This document shows positions 27,620 to 36,636 of a stretch of 44,110 bases of DNA, one piece after another. How positions within the stretch are numbered: position 1 is the first letter of the stretch; each line of letters starts with the position of its first letter. Under the pieces are notes generated by a model, which was not told where the DNA came from, ran no database searches, and was given only the letters and a program-made list of their open reading frames with translations. This DNA comes from Prevotella micans DSM 21469 = JCM 16134 (lineage in GTDB: Bacteria > Bacteroidota > Bacteroidia > Bacteroidales > Bacteroidaceae): NCBI RefSeq assembly GCF_000614105.1, contig NZ_BAKH01000017.1, forward strand, positions 1-44,110, given 5' to 3'. Made by a program: the position numbers and the translations under genes.

Positions 27620-28441
27620 ATGAAAAAAATTCTCATAACCCTTTCTACAATATTGCTCCTAACGGGTTGTGCCGAGGAATATAACATGGTCTATCGAACG
27701 ACAGACTACGACTATAAATATGAATTTGCAAAGGAATGTTTCGCACGTGGGAAATACACTTTTGCCGTTCCGCTCCTACAAGAATTAATCACAATCGAGA
27801 AAGGAACCGACAATGCCGAAGAATGCCTGTTCATGCTCGGTATGGCTGAGTTCGGAATGAAAGATTATGAGACGGCGTCGGAAATTTTCAAGAGATATTA
27901 TCAAACCTATCCACGTGGACGATATGCCGAAATGGCTTCCTACTATATCGGGCTAAGCCTATATGAAAGTGCGCCGGAACCACGGTTGGATCAAACACGA
28001 ACCGTTACCGCAATTGCCTCATTTCAGGATTACATGGACCTCTTTCCCAGCGGACGAATGAAAGAGCAGGCACAGCAAAGATTGTTCGAGCTGCAGGATA
28101 AGCTAATCAAAAAGGAATATCTCAATGCAAAGCTCTATTATAATCTCGGATCGTATTTCGGCAACTGCACCAGCGGCGGTAATAATTACGAGGCCTGCAT
28201 AATCACAGCACAAAATGCACTGAACGATTATCCCTACAGTAGTCTGCGCGAGAACTTTGCGGTTTTAGTAATGAAAAGCAAATTCGAACTTGCACAAATG
28301 AGCATAGAATCGAAACGTTTGCAACGCTTCCAAGATGCCGAGGACGAATGCTATGGATTCATCAACGAATATCCCGACTCGAAAGAAAGAGCAACAGCTG
28401 AACGATATATTGAGAGGTGCAAGGAAATAACGAAAGATTAA
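27620..28441 (+). CDS. bamD: Outer membrane protein assembly lipoprotein BamD-like
   Basis: Lipoprotein subunit of the BAM complex that inserts beta-barrel proteins into the outer membrane. MKKILITLSTILLLTGCAEE is a lipoprotein signal with the lipobox LLTGC. The rest is helical tetratricopeptide-type repeats: YEFAKECFARGKYTFAVPLL, then LFMLGMAEFGMKDYETASEI, FKRYYQTYPRGRYAEMASYY and ASFQDYMDLFPSGRMKEQA. Length 273 fits the family. It is first in a unit with rpoZ (26-bp gap) and a DUF4293 gene. Confidence 0.9.
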   Translation: MKKILITLSTILLLTGCAEEYNMVYRTTDYDYKYEFAKECFARGKYTFAVPLLQELITIEKGTDNAEECLFMLGMAEFGMKDYETASEIFKRYYQTYPRGRYAEMASYYIGLSLYESAPEPRLDQTRTVTAIASFQDYMDLFPSGRMKEQAQQRLFELQDKLIKKEYLNAKLYYNLGSYFGNCTSGGNNYEACIITAQNALNDYPYSSLRENFAVLVMKSKFELAQMSIESKRLQRFQDAEDECYGFINEYPDSKERATAERYIERCKEITKD

Positions 28442-28466
28442 GAATTAAATATTAGGTATATAAATA

Positions 28467-28802
28467 ATGGATTACAAGAAATCAAAATCGCCCGTCAATA
28501 CCGTCACACGCGATGTGCAAGAATTGTGGAAAGACACGGGCAATGTTTATGAAAGTGTGGTTATCATTTCGAAGCGTGCTAACCAGATTTCGGCTGAGAT
28601 AAAGCAAGATCTCAGTAAGAAACTGGCCGAATTTGCTTCATATAACGACTCATTGGAAGAGGTATTCGAAAATCGCGAGCAAATCGAAATAAGTCGCTAC
28701 TACGAAAAACTTCCAAAACCGGCTCTGCTGGCAACGGAAGAGTTTCTCGACGGTCAGATTTACTGGCGTGACCCCTCGAAAGATAACGTCGAAAAAAATT
28801 AA
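28467..28802 (+). CDS. rpoZ: RNA polymerase omega-subunit family protein (Bacteroidetes type)
   Basis: 111 residues. It contains the omega/RPB6-type helix region TGNVYESVVIISKRANQISA in the N-terminal half, then a charged helix and the Bacteroidetes-specific C-terminal segment KPALLATEEFLDGQIYWRDP. Omega helps assemble and stabilise the beta' subunit of RNA polymerase. Location between bamD and a DUF4293 gene is, from memory, the usual arrangement in Bacteroidetes and supports the call. Confidence 0.88.
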   Translation: MDYKKSKSPVNTVTRDVQELWKDTGNVYESVVIISKRANQISAEIKQDLSKKLAEFASYNDSLEEVFENREQIEISRYYEKLPKPALLATEEFLDGQIYWRDPSKDNVEKN

Positions 28803-28811
28803 CTCCCGAAA

Positions 28812-29264
28812 ATGCTACAACGCAAACAAACCATATACCTCCTCCTGGCTCTGGCTACCATCGTTGCTTGCCTATGCTTGCCAATAGGTTCGTTTGAGCC
28901 AAAAGGAATGGGACTTAGCAATGTGATGACAAATCTTTGGATTGTCAGAGCTGATGGTGTAACGGCATTCGACCCATGGGTACTGTTTGCCATTTTGATT
29001 GTTTGCTGTCCTACAGTACTCTTCACTATTTTCGATTATCGCAACAGGCGTCGACAGGCTCGTTTCTGCATATTCGTAATGCTGCTATTAATTGGTTGGT
29101 GTGTACTATACGCTGCTTTTTCGCAGCTGTTATTCAAGGATATGATTTTTCATGTTGGTTTTGCATCAGCCTTTCCACTGGTGAGTTTGATTCTACTGTG
29201 GTTGGCACGTAGGGCGGTTTTAGCTGATGAGGCATTGGTTCGAGCAGCAGATAGGATTAGATGA
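28812..29264 (+). CDS. DUF4293 family membrane protein
   Basis: 150 residues, four hydrophobic helices: YLLLALATIVACLCLPIGSF, WVLFAILIVCCPTVLFTIFD, ARFCIFVMLLLIGWCVLYAA and FASAFPLVSLILLWLARRAV. The start MLQRKQTIYLLLA is the usual beginning of DUF4293 proteins. The function is unknown. It follows rpoZ by 9 bases and ends the operon before a terminator. Confidence 0.85.
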   Translation: MLQRKQTIYLLLALATIVACLCLPIGSFEPKGMGLSNVMTNLWIVRADGVTAFDPWVLFAILIVCCPTVLFTIFDYRNRRRQARFCIFVMLLLIGWCVLYAAFSQLLFKDMIFHVGFASAFPLVSLILLWLARRAVLADEALVRAADRIR

Positions 29265-29307
29265 ATTGTTCTTGGAATTTTATGTTATCATAATTTTTAT
29301 TGGGATT

Positions 29308-29343
29308 GGTCGGGGACTCTTAATTAGGGTTCCCGATTTTTTT
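29308..29343 (+). terminator. Terminator of the bamD-rpoZ-DUF4293 unit
   Basis: GTCGGGGACTC and GGGTTCCCGAT pair with some wobble, followed by seven T. It lies between two convergent genes. Confidence 0.75.
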
Positions 29344-29349
29344 GCCCAT

Positions 29350-30648
29350 TCATTTTGGCGAGGCAAGATATTTATAGCCAATTCGACAACGAAGGCAATC
29401 CTTTCGGTCACAATATTCGTTCTTGAGCTGTATAAGCGCTTGCGAATCGGCTGCACTACGAATGTTTATGCCTAGTTCGCGCCACATCCGCACTATTCTA
29501 TTATCTTCCGCACCGATTGAGTCAAGAAAATCCATCGCCCGTTCGGCTAACTTATCGTTGCCGTTGAATCTGCCGTAAGCAAAGAACATTGGCGCAACCG
29601 TATTAACAATCATAAGCCGTCGAGACGTGAGTGACAATTGCTTGATATTTGTACGCGACGGTGCACCAAATGAATAATGAGTTTGCCAATAGGTTGTAAC
29701 TCGCGTGTCAAGCAACTCGATAACCTCGTCGATGGTTTTACACTCGATAAGAGTCTGCAATCCTGTACCGCCCTTTGCATAGAGATAGGCTAGTTGCGAG
29801 ATTCGAATGTGCGGGAAGTTCTGTGGTCGGAGTCGAAGGAAATGCCAGTGCGACGCATCCATCGGCGATAGATTTAACCTATGCGAAAAATTGCAATACT
29901 CACTCTGTAATAACATAAAATATTCGTCTTCCAAAGTTGCCGCCCTATTACGTTCATGCACTGCACCGATGTCGAGTAAACCAGCCTGCCCCATGAAAAT
30001 CGCCTCGATTTGGACAAGATTATCCCGATGGTATGCCAGATTATTCAACGATATTCGTTTGCCCCATTCCTCGAAAGCATCACCATTTATACCGAATCCG
30101 AAATTGCGGGCCAGCGTTATAAAGTACACCGACTCCCAATCGCCGTTGCACACCTCAAGCCTCCGCTCTATTGTCTGTGTACGCTGTTCCAATCGTTCTA
30201 TTTGCAAAGCATTCAGCCACGAATGCATCATGATTTCTGGCAGAGTAGAAATGATTTTATGACAGGGAGGATATTCATCGTTCGTGATTAGTTCTTCATA
30301 GTTACGACGAACGTACTCAGGCACTTCCAACTTAAGCTGTGGTAGCTGATTGCCCAATGCCGTTTGAATGTCGGTATCTATTTCCGACGCGACATGCAAA
30401 ATCACGTTATTATAGCATGCATCCGTGTGATGATTATGCCTGAACCAATCAGACGACCGCTCATGAATCTCGACATTGCCAACCCACAATGTTCCACCGA
30501 TTTTTATTTTAGCATTGAAAAAATCGGGCCCATTGTTGCGATTATATAGTCCCACATCAATGACTTCAACCAGCTCGCCATTAGTAGTTTTCAGTTCGTT
30601 AAGTGGAAAAAGTCTGTGTTTCCAAACGTAATGAATGAATTTTTCCAT
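29350..30648 (-). CDS. DUF2851 family protein
   Basis: 432 residues, soluble, no signal peptide. The N-terminal segment MEKFIHYVWKHRLFPLNELK, then VEVIDVGLYNRNNGPDFFNA and IGGTLWVGNVEIHERSSDW (a conserved GNVE-H-SSDW pattern), and the C-terminal Cys-rich end EYCDRKDCLRCRIG (C-x4-C-x2-C) are characteristic of DUF2851, a conserved Bacteroidetes family without known function. Some segments resemble nucleic-acid enzymes (E-x-H near the N-terminus), but that is speculation. A TAACTTTG box lies 33 bases upstream. Confidence 0.85.
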   Translation of the reverse strand: MEKFIHYVWKHRLFPLNELKTTNGELVEVIDVGLYNRNNGPDFFNAKIKIGGTLWVGNVEIHERSSDWFRHNHHTDACYNNVILHVASEIDTDIQTALGNQLPQLKLEVPEYVRRNYEELITNDEYPPCHKIISTLPEIMMHSWLNALQIERLEQRTQTIERRLEVCNGDWESVYFITLARNFGFGINGDAFEEWGKRISLNNLAYHRDNLVQIEAIFMGQAGLLDIGAVHERNRAATLEDEYFMLLQSEYCNFSHRLNLSPMDASHWHFLRLRPQNFPHIRISQLAYLYAKGGTGLQTLIECKTIDEVIELLDTRVTTYWQTHYSFGAPSRTNIKQLSLTSRRLMIVNTVAPMFFAYGRFNGNDKLAERAMDFLDSIGAEDNRIVRMWRELGINIRSAADSQALIQLKNEYCDRKDCLRCRIGYKYLASPK

Positions 30649-30681
30649 TTTGGTTTCAAGGTTATCTTAATTAATTCAGGG

Positions 30682-30689
30682 CAAAGTTA
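30682..30689 (-). promoter_or_regulatory. -7 box of the DUF2851 gene
   Basis: TAACTTTG on the minus strand, full match to TAnnTTTG. Confidence 0.5.
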
Positions 30690-30701
30690 AGGTATTAACA
30701 A

Positions 30702-30746
30702 CAGCAGAGCTTCGACAGTATTATAATTCTGGTCGAAGCCCTGCTG
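30702..30746 (-). terminator. Terminator of the second M6 protease gene
   Basis: CAGCAGGGCTTCGAC / GTCGAAGCTCTGCTG, 15-bp stem with one mismatch, 15-nt loop, followed on the minus strand by TTGTT. It lies between the protease stop and the DUF2851 -7 box. Confidence 0.7.
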
Positions 30747-30770
30747 AATACTAGAGAAACGAACGCCCGT

Positions 30771-32528
30771 TTATTTCTTAACGAACTTCTTGTTTCCCCG
30801 AATATAAATACCTTTCGGAAGCACACTACTATCAAATCCCACGAACCTTCCATCAAGTGTGTAGAATCGATTATTGTCGAACTTCTCGATAGTTGTATTA
30901 TCGATTCCCGACGGAGTATTATTCAAGAAGTTGAAAGTTATAACTCCTGTTGAAACATCCTCATTGATATTTAGAATAGGTTTTTGAAGAGTACTCTTAT
31001 TGAGCGTAACATTGGTGAGCGAATTCACGCCGGATGTTCCAGGGAATGGGTCACCGGCATGACTATCTAGGAATTCATTCGAAGTATAATGTCCGTTCGG
31101 ATTGCCCGAAGTCTTAACGTCATAGGCTGTGATAAGCAATCCATCAGCCGGCACAATTGTCATACCCGGTCGACCAGGAAAATCATTCACATGATCGTTC
31201 ATATTAACCTCTGTCAGTCCATAGTCAACTCGATAAACCAACAATCCATGTCCGCGCATCTTCGACGCCCAACCCGTATTTTGAATATTGTGTAGAATTA
31301 GATATTCGCCTTCATTTGCACTGTTCACTTTCCGAGCTTCGCCCGATTGTAAAGTCACTGCAGCAGGCGTATCACTAAGTGTTTGAATCTGCTGCCATCC
31401 CATCACCTCTTTCTCCCATGGAGTGTAGGGTGTGGGCGTATAACCATTATCAGTGTATTCGCCATTGTCCATCAAATCCCAATATTCCATAGCTTGATTA
31501 TTTATCTGCGCACCTGCATTGTAGGGATAGAAATCGGGTAGCCCCATGGTGTGCGAGAACTCGTGGCATGCAAGACCAATTCCTGATATGCGCTTGTTGG
31601 GCGGCGACTGGAATTTACGGGTAGGCGAATAATTAAGCTCACTGGTGACACAGTACCGATTAATCGTCTTGCCGCCTATCTGGAACGAGCTCCCCATACC
31701 GGCCTTGGGCCATATATCATCGCGGTTGCCGCTCGAACCTTGCGAATAGCCAGCATATACAATCATAACCAGGTCGACATATCCGTCGTTATTACTATCA
31801 TAGTCTCCAAAATTAACCTGCGAATTAACCGCCGAACTAGCATCACGAATCAACTCATCGATACGCGAATCCTTAAAACTGCCCTCGTCATGACCATAAT
31901 AGGCAGATGGTTTATTCAGTGTCACCGGACCTACAACATCGAACTGCGGCTTGAATTTACCACCGCTCATTTCGTTAAAATATCGACCCACGCTACCGTG
32001 ATTCCGCTGTTCATTAAGAGTGTAGTTGGGCATCACACCCGTTGCGTTGAAGAAATCGTTGAAACTGCGCTGTGGATTAGGACTCGAGAACGTTGTGTCT
32101 GAAAACTGAACCAAAATAGTCAACACCTTAGGAGTTCCCGTATGCGGGAAATAGGCAACCCAGGGCGAACCAATTCCAATTTTACGATGCTCTTGCTTTT
32201 CGGCTACAGCATAGAATCTTTCAGGTCTCTGTGCTCTGATAAGTCGTCGTTCGGCCATACTTCTGGCATTAGTTTCATGCGCCAACATAGCCGACGCCTT
32301 CAGCTCACCGTTTTTCTCTACGCGAGCCACATAGAAGGCTCTTCCAACCTGTGTAAGCAACACACCGTCGATGGTTGTTTGCCAACTGAAATGTTCATCG
32401 CCATGTTGAAAAACCGTGAGCTGAGTACCGTCAGGTTGCACAAAAACAACCGGCGTAGGATCGGCCTTTACTGCCCGCCCCACAATTGCACAGGCGAGAA
32501 AACAAAGCATAAGTAGATTTTTTTTCAT
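30771..32528 (-). CDS. Secreted M6-family metalloprotease, short form
   Basis: 585 residues. Signal peptide MKKNLLMLCFLACAIVGRAV. The propeptide-like start TPVVFVQPDGTQLTVFQHGD matches that of the 938-residue paralogue at 9398 (DGTTVMVYINGDGHVAF). The zinc motif HEFSHTMGLPDFYPY lies near residue 319, the same position as in the paralogue, followed by YWDLMDNGEY. A beta-rich region and the C-terminal tail FYTLDGRFVGFDSS...PKGIYIRGNKKFVKK follow, again a sorting-type end. The leucine-rich part of the paralogue is absent. Likely secreted or surface-anchored proteinase; substrate unknown. Confidence 0.88.
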   Translation of the reverse strand: MKKNLLMLCFLACAIVGRAVKADPTPVVFVQPDGTQLTVFQHGDEHFSWQTTIDGVLLTQVGRAFYVARVEKNGELKASAMLAHETNARSMAERRLIRAQRPERFYAVAEKQEHRKIGIGSPWVAYFPHTGTPKVLTILVQFSDTTFSSPNPQRSFNDFFNATGVMPNYTLNEQRNHGSVGRYFNEMSGGKFKPQFDVVGPVTLNKPSAYYGHDEGSFKDSRIDELIRDASSAVNSQVNFGDYDSNNDGYVDLVMIVYAGYSQGSSGNRDDIWPKAGMGSSFQIGGKTINRYCVTSELNYSPTRKFQSPPNKRISGIGLACHEFSHTMGLPDFYPYNAGAQINNQAMEYWDLMDNGEYTDNGYTPTPYTPWEKEVMGWQQIQTLSDTPAAVTLQSGEARKVNSANEGEYLILHNIQNTGWASKMRGHGLLVYRVDYGLTEVNMNDHVNDFPGRPGMTIVPADGLLITAYDVKTSGNPNGHYTSNEFLDSHAGDPFPGTSGVNSLTNVTLNKSTLQKPILNINEDVSTGVITFNFLNNTPSGIDNTTIEKFDNNRFYTLDGRFVGFDSSVLPKGIYIRGNKKFVKK

Positions 32529-32590
32529 TGCTGAATATTATTTTTTTATATGAATGATTTCTCGGGGAGATACACTGAAAAGTGACACCG

Positions 32591-32598
32591 CAAAGTTA
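32591..32598 (-). promoter_or_regulatory. -7 box of the second M6 protease
   Basis: TAACTTTG on the minus strand, 63 bases upstream of the start, just before the 22-bp array begins. Confidence 0.5.
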
Positions 32599-32618
32599 AC
32601 GATAAGCCCTGGAAAACA

Positions 32619-33025
32619 TTCTATTTATATACGAAGTCCCTTCTATTTATATACGAACTCTCTTCTATTTATATACGTACCCACTTCTATTTATATACGT
32701 ATCCCATTCTATTTACTCCCGGAGCTCCTTCTATTTATATACGTACTCTCATTGTTTTCTTAACCGAGAAATTGAATTATCATCATGATGAAAAATTAGT
32801 TTCATCATGATGATACAAACGTTTCATCGTGATGATAAATTTGTTTCATCACGATGATAATTCAATTTCTCCAGTATGTCTATGATACAACTCCCTAATA
32901 TAAATAGAAGGGAGTACGTATATAAATAGAATGGAATACGGAAGTAATCGCATTGCAATACGGACGTAATCGCTACTTAATACGGGAGTAAATAGAAGTG
33001 AGTTCGTATATAAAGAAATTTATTC
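32619..33025. repeat. Mirrored 22-bp repeat array with central long hairpin
   Basis: Three linked sub-arrays, each with exact 22-bp spacing. (1) TTCTATTTATATACG units start at 32619, 32641, 32663, 32685, 32707 and 32729. (2) ATCATGATGAT/TTTC units start at 32782, 32804, 32826 and 32848; they are bounded by 26-nt inverted arms (GAGAAATTGAATTATCATC... from 32766, and the complement ending 32871) with one mismatch. (3) TACGTATATAAATAGAA-type units start at 32893, 32915, 32937, 32959, 32981 and 33003, which are reverse complements of sub-array 1. The result is a roughly symmetric structure of about 400 bp. It lies between the M6 protease promoter and the plsC stop codon. Confidence 0.9.
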
Positions 33026-33343
33026 GCACACGTATGCAATTCCAAGGGCACGCGGAAAGTGTATTTTCATAGATGGGATTCTAGTCGATTATTAAATCGC
33101 TCCCTATATATATCAGGGCGAGCTGCGCCGATTGTTGATAAGGTTTGCTTTTCCTCTCTTGTTTGTTTTATTATATCCTTTTTCTTATGGTTCCGTCTGA
33201 CACGGGACGAACAAAGAAAGCATCTGAACGGTATCCATGGTGCAATGGATATATGTTTAGGAGAAGAATACGTGAAAAGGTGTATTAATCAAGTCATTTG
33301 AACAAACATATTGCAAGAAGAACGAAGTTTGAGTTGCTGATTC
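33026..33343. other. Intergenic sequence without recognisable content
   Basis: About 318 bases between the 22-bp array and plsC. A plus-strand 80-codon frame (33059-33301) has no family resemblance or plausible start context and is not called. No terminator with a convincing T-run was seen for plsC. Confidence 0.5.
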
Positions 33344-34117
33344 TTACTGGTCAGGGTTCTCTACATAACCTTGATATTCGGGAGTAAGAGAGGACATAAC
33401 CGTATCGTAAGCTTCGGCTATAGTTTGTTTTTCGAATTCGGGGCCTTTTCCTTTCGGGAATATTGGTTCGTGAATGGTTAGACTCAATGGATGCCATGAC
33501 GGACACCGCCAGTCGCGAGTACGCGGCATGACGTTGAAAGTACCGTTGATGGTTAGCGGACAAACGGGAAGCTGAAGTTCGTCGGCAAGGGCAAAAGCAC
33601 CGCGTCGAAACTTGCCCATGTGACCCGTAAAGCTACGTGCACCTTCGGGGAACACCACAAGAGACATACCTTCTCGGAGAGTTTCGCGTGCCGTGTCATA
33701 GGTTTTTTTGATTTTGCTTGCTCCGCTTTTATCGACAAAAATGTGATGGGCGTAAGCACAGGCTGTTCCGACAAGGGGAATCTTACGGATACCTTTTTTC
33801 ATCATCCATTTAAAGTTTCGTCCAAGGAATCCGTAAATAAGGAATATATCGAACGCTCCTTGATGATTGCTCACGAAAACATAGCTCTGTCCGGGTTGTA
33901 GGTGCTCGCGGCCTTCGACGCGGACAGGCAGGAAGAGGATTCTTATTGTTAGCCACGACCAGCATTTTCCGGGATAATAGCCCCAGAAATGACCATTCCC
34001 TATTGCACATCCGATGGTTGTTGTTAGAGCTGTTATTATGGATGCGATCAGGAATATTGGCATGAAGATACAGATTGTGTAGATGGCGTAAAAGGCTCTT
34101 GCGATTGGAGATTTCAT
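33344..34117 (-). CDS. plsC: 1-acyl-sn-glycerol-3-phosphate acyltransferase
   Basis: Adds the second acyl chain to lysophosphatidic acid, giving phosphatidic acid, at the inner membrane. 257 residues. An N-terminal membrane helix (YTICIFMPIFLIASIITALT) precedes the catalytic motif NHQGAFD (NHx4D, near residue 82), the acceptor-binding motif FPEGARS (near 154) and PVCPLTINGTFNVMPR. The start overlaps the stop of the metallophosphoesterase gene by four bases, so the two are translationally coupled. Last gene of a six-gene minus-strand unit. Confidence 0.93.
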   Translation of the reverse strand: MKSPIARAFYAIYTICIFMPIFLIASIITALTTTIGCAIGNGHFWGYYPGKCWSWLTIRILFLPVRVEGREHLQPGQSYVFVSNHQGAFDIFLIYGFLGRNFKWMMKKGIRKIPLVGTACAYAHHIFVDKSGASKIKKTYDTARETLREGMSLVVFPEGARSFTGHMGKFRRGAFALADELQLPVCPLTINGTFNVMPRTRDWRCPSWHPLSLTIHEPIFPKGKGPEFEKQTIAEAYDTVMSSLTPEYQGYVENPDQ

Positions 34118-35280
34118 TGCTTGTGTAGTGTTATTACTGTTATTTCATTGGGCATGTTGAGTCGGAAAGGAACCATACCGCCTAGTCCTGCTGTGACGTA
34201 TAGGTGTCGTTGGTCTTCTTCGTATAGCCCATGGTCTTCTTTCTGGGTGAATTGTGTGGGACGGAGGCCTAGGATTTGCATTTGTCCACCGTGGGTATGC
34301 CCGCAGAGAGTTAGCTGGGCATTAGTTCTGCGGAGTATATTGCGTCGCCAAGCCGATGGGTCGTGTTGGAGCATGATAGCGAACGATTTCGGATTGATTC
34401 CTCGAATAGTTCGGGTATAGTCGGCTTTACTGGGATAGGGCGGTTTACCGTCGTTCTCTGTTCCTAGGATGACGACGGAATCTTTCTTATCCTTCGATCT
34501 GATGATAATGTTATCGTTCAAGAGTGGGTGCCATCCCATCTGTCGTTGAATGGTTATGACTCGTTGTCTGATTGTGTATTCCTTGTCGGGATCGGTTTTG
34601 AAATATCCGGCATAGTCGTGATTACCCAATACAGCAACAGTTCCTTGCATTGGCGAAAGGAATGGTTTCATTATCTCAATTTCACTAGGGTGCATGTTTT
34701 GTAAATCGCCGGTGAAACAAATGAGGTTGTGATTGATTCGGCGGATAGAATCCATTTCGGCTTTCAGGATTCGACTGCGCCAGCCTTTGAATGTTCCTAG
34801 ATGGAGGTCAGAAACGTGTATAATTGTATAGCCGTCGAATGATGCGGGGAGATTCTTATAAGTTAGGTCCATTCGGTTAACTTTTATACGACTGACTCCG
34901 GCAGTTATACCATATATGTAAACGCAAATGCTTAAAGCACCTAAAATGAGACCCGCATAATGCTCGAATTTACAGCTTGTTCGTACAACAAATCGGCGCA
35001 ACAATAGGCCGACGATGGAGCAAAGCACATATATGCTTTTAGAAAAGGTACATACTACGAGTAGAAAGAGATAGACATTAAGCCATGTTAGATTCAGCGG
35101 AGCAAAGTTGCGTTGAAGTGACAGCACACAAGTGAATATCATGATTACAGCGCTAGAACCCCACATAAGTACGTGCATTGGCCAGGAATGTTTGTGGGGT
35201 TTGCGGAAGAAACGAATGTAGATATAGAGATCGGAAAGGATGATTGTTGCGAGGAGAAAAATTGCGATACGAGCTACCAT
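34114..35280 (-). CDS. Membrane-anchored calcineurin-like metallophosphoesterase
   Basis: 388 residues. Four hydrophobic helices in the first about 130 residues (FLLATIILSDLYIYIRFF, LMWGSSAVIMIFTCVLSL, LNVYLFLLVVCTFSKSIYVL, AGLILGALSICVYIYGITAG) lead to a two-metal phosphoesterase domain: HVSDLHLGTF (near 155), FTGDLQN, LGNHDYAG (near 217) and CGHTHGGQ (near 326). This layout matches the YkuE/YaeI-like group, some of which act on lipid pyrophosphates; a lipid substrate is plausible given the coupled plsC gene but is not shown. Confidence 0.9.
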   Translation of the reverse strand: MVARIAIFLLATIILSDLYIYIRFFRKPHKHSWPMHVLMWGSSAVIMIFTCVLSLQRNFAPLNLTWLNVYLFLLVVCTFSKSIYVLCSIVGLLLRRFVVRTSCKFEHYAGLILGALSICVYIYGITAGVSRIKVNRMDLTYKNLPASFDGYTIIHVSDLHLGTFKGWRSRILKAEMDSIRRINHNLICFTGDLQNMHPSEIEIMKPFLSPMQGTVAVLGNHDYAGYFKTDPDKEYTIRQRVITIQRQMGWHPLLNDNIIIRSKDKKDSVVILGTENDGKPPYPSKADYTRTIRGINPKSFAIMLQHDPSAWRRNILRRTNAQLTLCGHTHGGQMQILGLRPTQFTQKEDHGLYEEDQRHLYVTAGLGGMVPFRLNMPNEITVITLHKQ

Positions 35281-35290
35281 ATATTATAGT

Positions 35291-36633
35291 CTAATTGCGG
35301 AAAGTTATTTGTTCACCGCGATAATCGGGATTGAATGTCGTGCCATTAAGTAAGTGATAACCGTTACAGAAAGTGTGGATTACTTTCCAACGATATTCAT
35401 GGCCCAACATTGGACTCCATTTACACTTGCTAACGATTGTATCTTCGGTTACTTGCCAAGGATGCTCACAGCTAACAATAGTTATATCAGCCTTGTAACC
35501 GGGACGGAGAAATCCTCTTTCATTCACTCGAAACAGCTTAGCTGGAGCATGCGACATAAGTTCAACCAATCGTTCAATGGTTATGACTCTTTTGTCGACT
35601 AGTTCCAACATTGTAACCAGCGAGAATTGAATCATCGGCATTCCGGAAGCAGCCCGACAACATCCCCCTGTTTCTGGGAAAGAAGATGCGGAGCATGGTC
35701 GGTTCCGACGGTTGAAATCTTACCATTGGCAAGCGCCCTCCGTAAAGCATCGCGATCGGCTGCTGTTTTCACTGAAGGATTGCATTTGATGAGGGCTTTC
35801 TTGGTGAGATAATCTTCGTTTGTGAATACAAGATGAGCAATCACTGCCTCCAGCGTCACAAGCTTACGTACTTCAACATCGTCGATTAGCGATAGTTCTT
35901 TGGCTGTCGACAAATGAGCGATGTGTAATTGTGTTCCAAATCGTTTAGCCAATTCAATAGCCAGCTTTGAGGAGTGATGGCACGCATCTGCATTTCTTAT
36001 CTCATAATGATGAATCACATCGGGGTCGTCACCATATTTTTCTTTGGCAATTTTCATGTTGGCGGTAATCATCGCGGAATCTTCACAATGAGTCATCACT
36101 GGTAAATTAAGAAATGCAGCTGTCTGGAATATTTTTTCGAGGGCTCTGCTATTATCCACCAACATATTTCCAGTGGAAGCTCCCATAAAAACTTTTATTC
36201 CGGGTATAATATGCGGATCGAGATGCTTAAACAGACTGCTGTTTTGGTTTGTTGCGCCAAAGAAGAAGCTATAGTTTATGTGGCTATCGCGTACAGCCAT
36301 TTGAATTTTCTCATCAAGTGTTTCGAGCGTTGTTGTCATGGGATTTGTATTGGGCATATCGAAAAACGATGTAACTCCTCCCATAGCTGCAGCACGACTT
36401 TCACTTTCAATATCGCCTTTGTCTGTCATACCCGGCTGACGAAAATGTACGTGCTCGTCAATAACACCCGGCAGAACAAAACAACCCGTGGCATCGACTC
36501 TTTTGTCGTAATTGCCACGGGGAGGTTCGGTTGAGAATATTATTTCGCTTATCCTGTCGTCCTGTATAACTACAGAACCTCTGCAAACCTTTCCTTCGTT
36601 TACAATGGTTCCGTTCTCAATGATTGTATTCAT
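35291..36633 (-). pseudogene. pyrC: Dihydroorotase, frame broken once
   Basis: Catalyses the third step of pyrimidine synthesis, closing carbamoyl-aspartate to dihydroorotate. The N-terminal frame (start 36633) holds the metal site DEHVHFRQPGMTDKGD, FMGASTGNMLVD, MTHCED and the catalytic Asp in VGTDHAPHLL, then stops wrongly in LLPECR. The next frame resumes as GMPMIQFSLVTMLELVDKRV, with LRPGYKADITIV further on. One missing base near 35649-35657 explains the break and restores AASGMPMIQFSL, giving about 447 residues, normal for the type I-like form of Bacteroidetes. Four bases separate it from the upstream DUF4369 gene. An essential biosynthetic gene with all residues intact, so error is likelier than loss. 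Confidence 0.93.
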
Positions 36634-36636
36634 TAC

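Noticed and set aside
33059..33301. 80-codon plus-strand frame before plsC
   Set aside because: No family resemblance, no promoter or terminator fit, and composition unlike the neighbouring genes.
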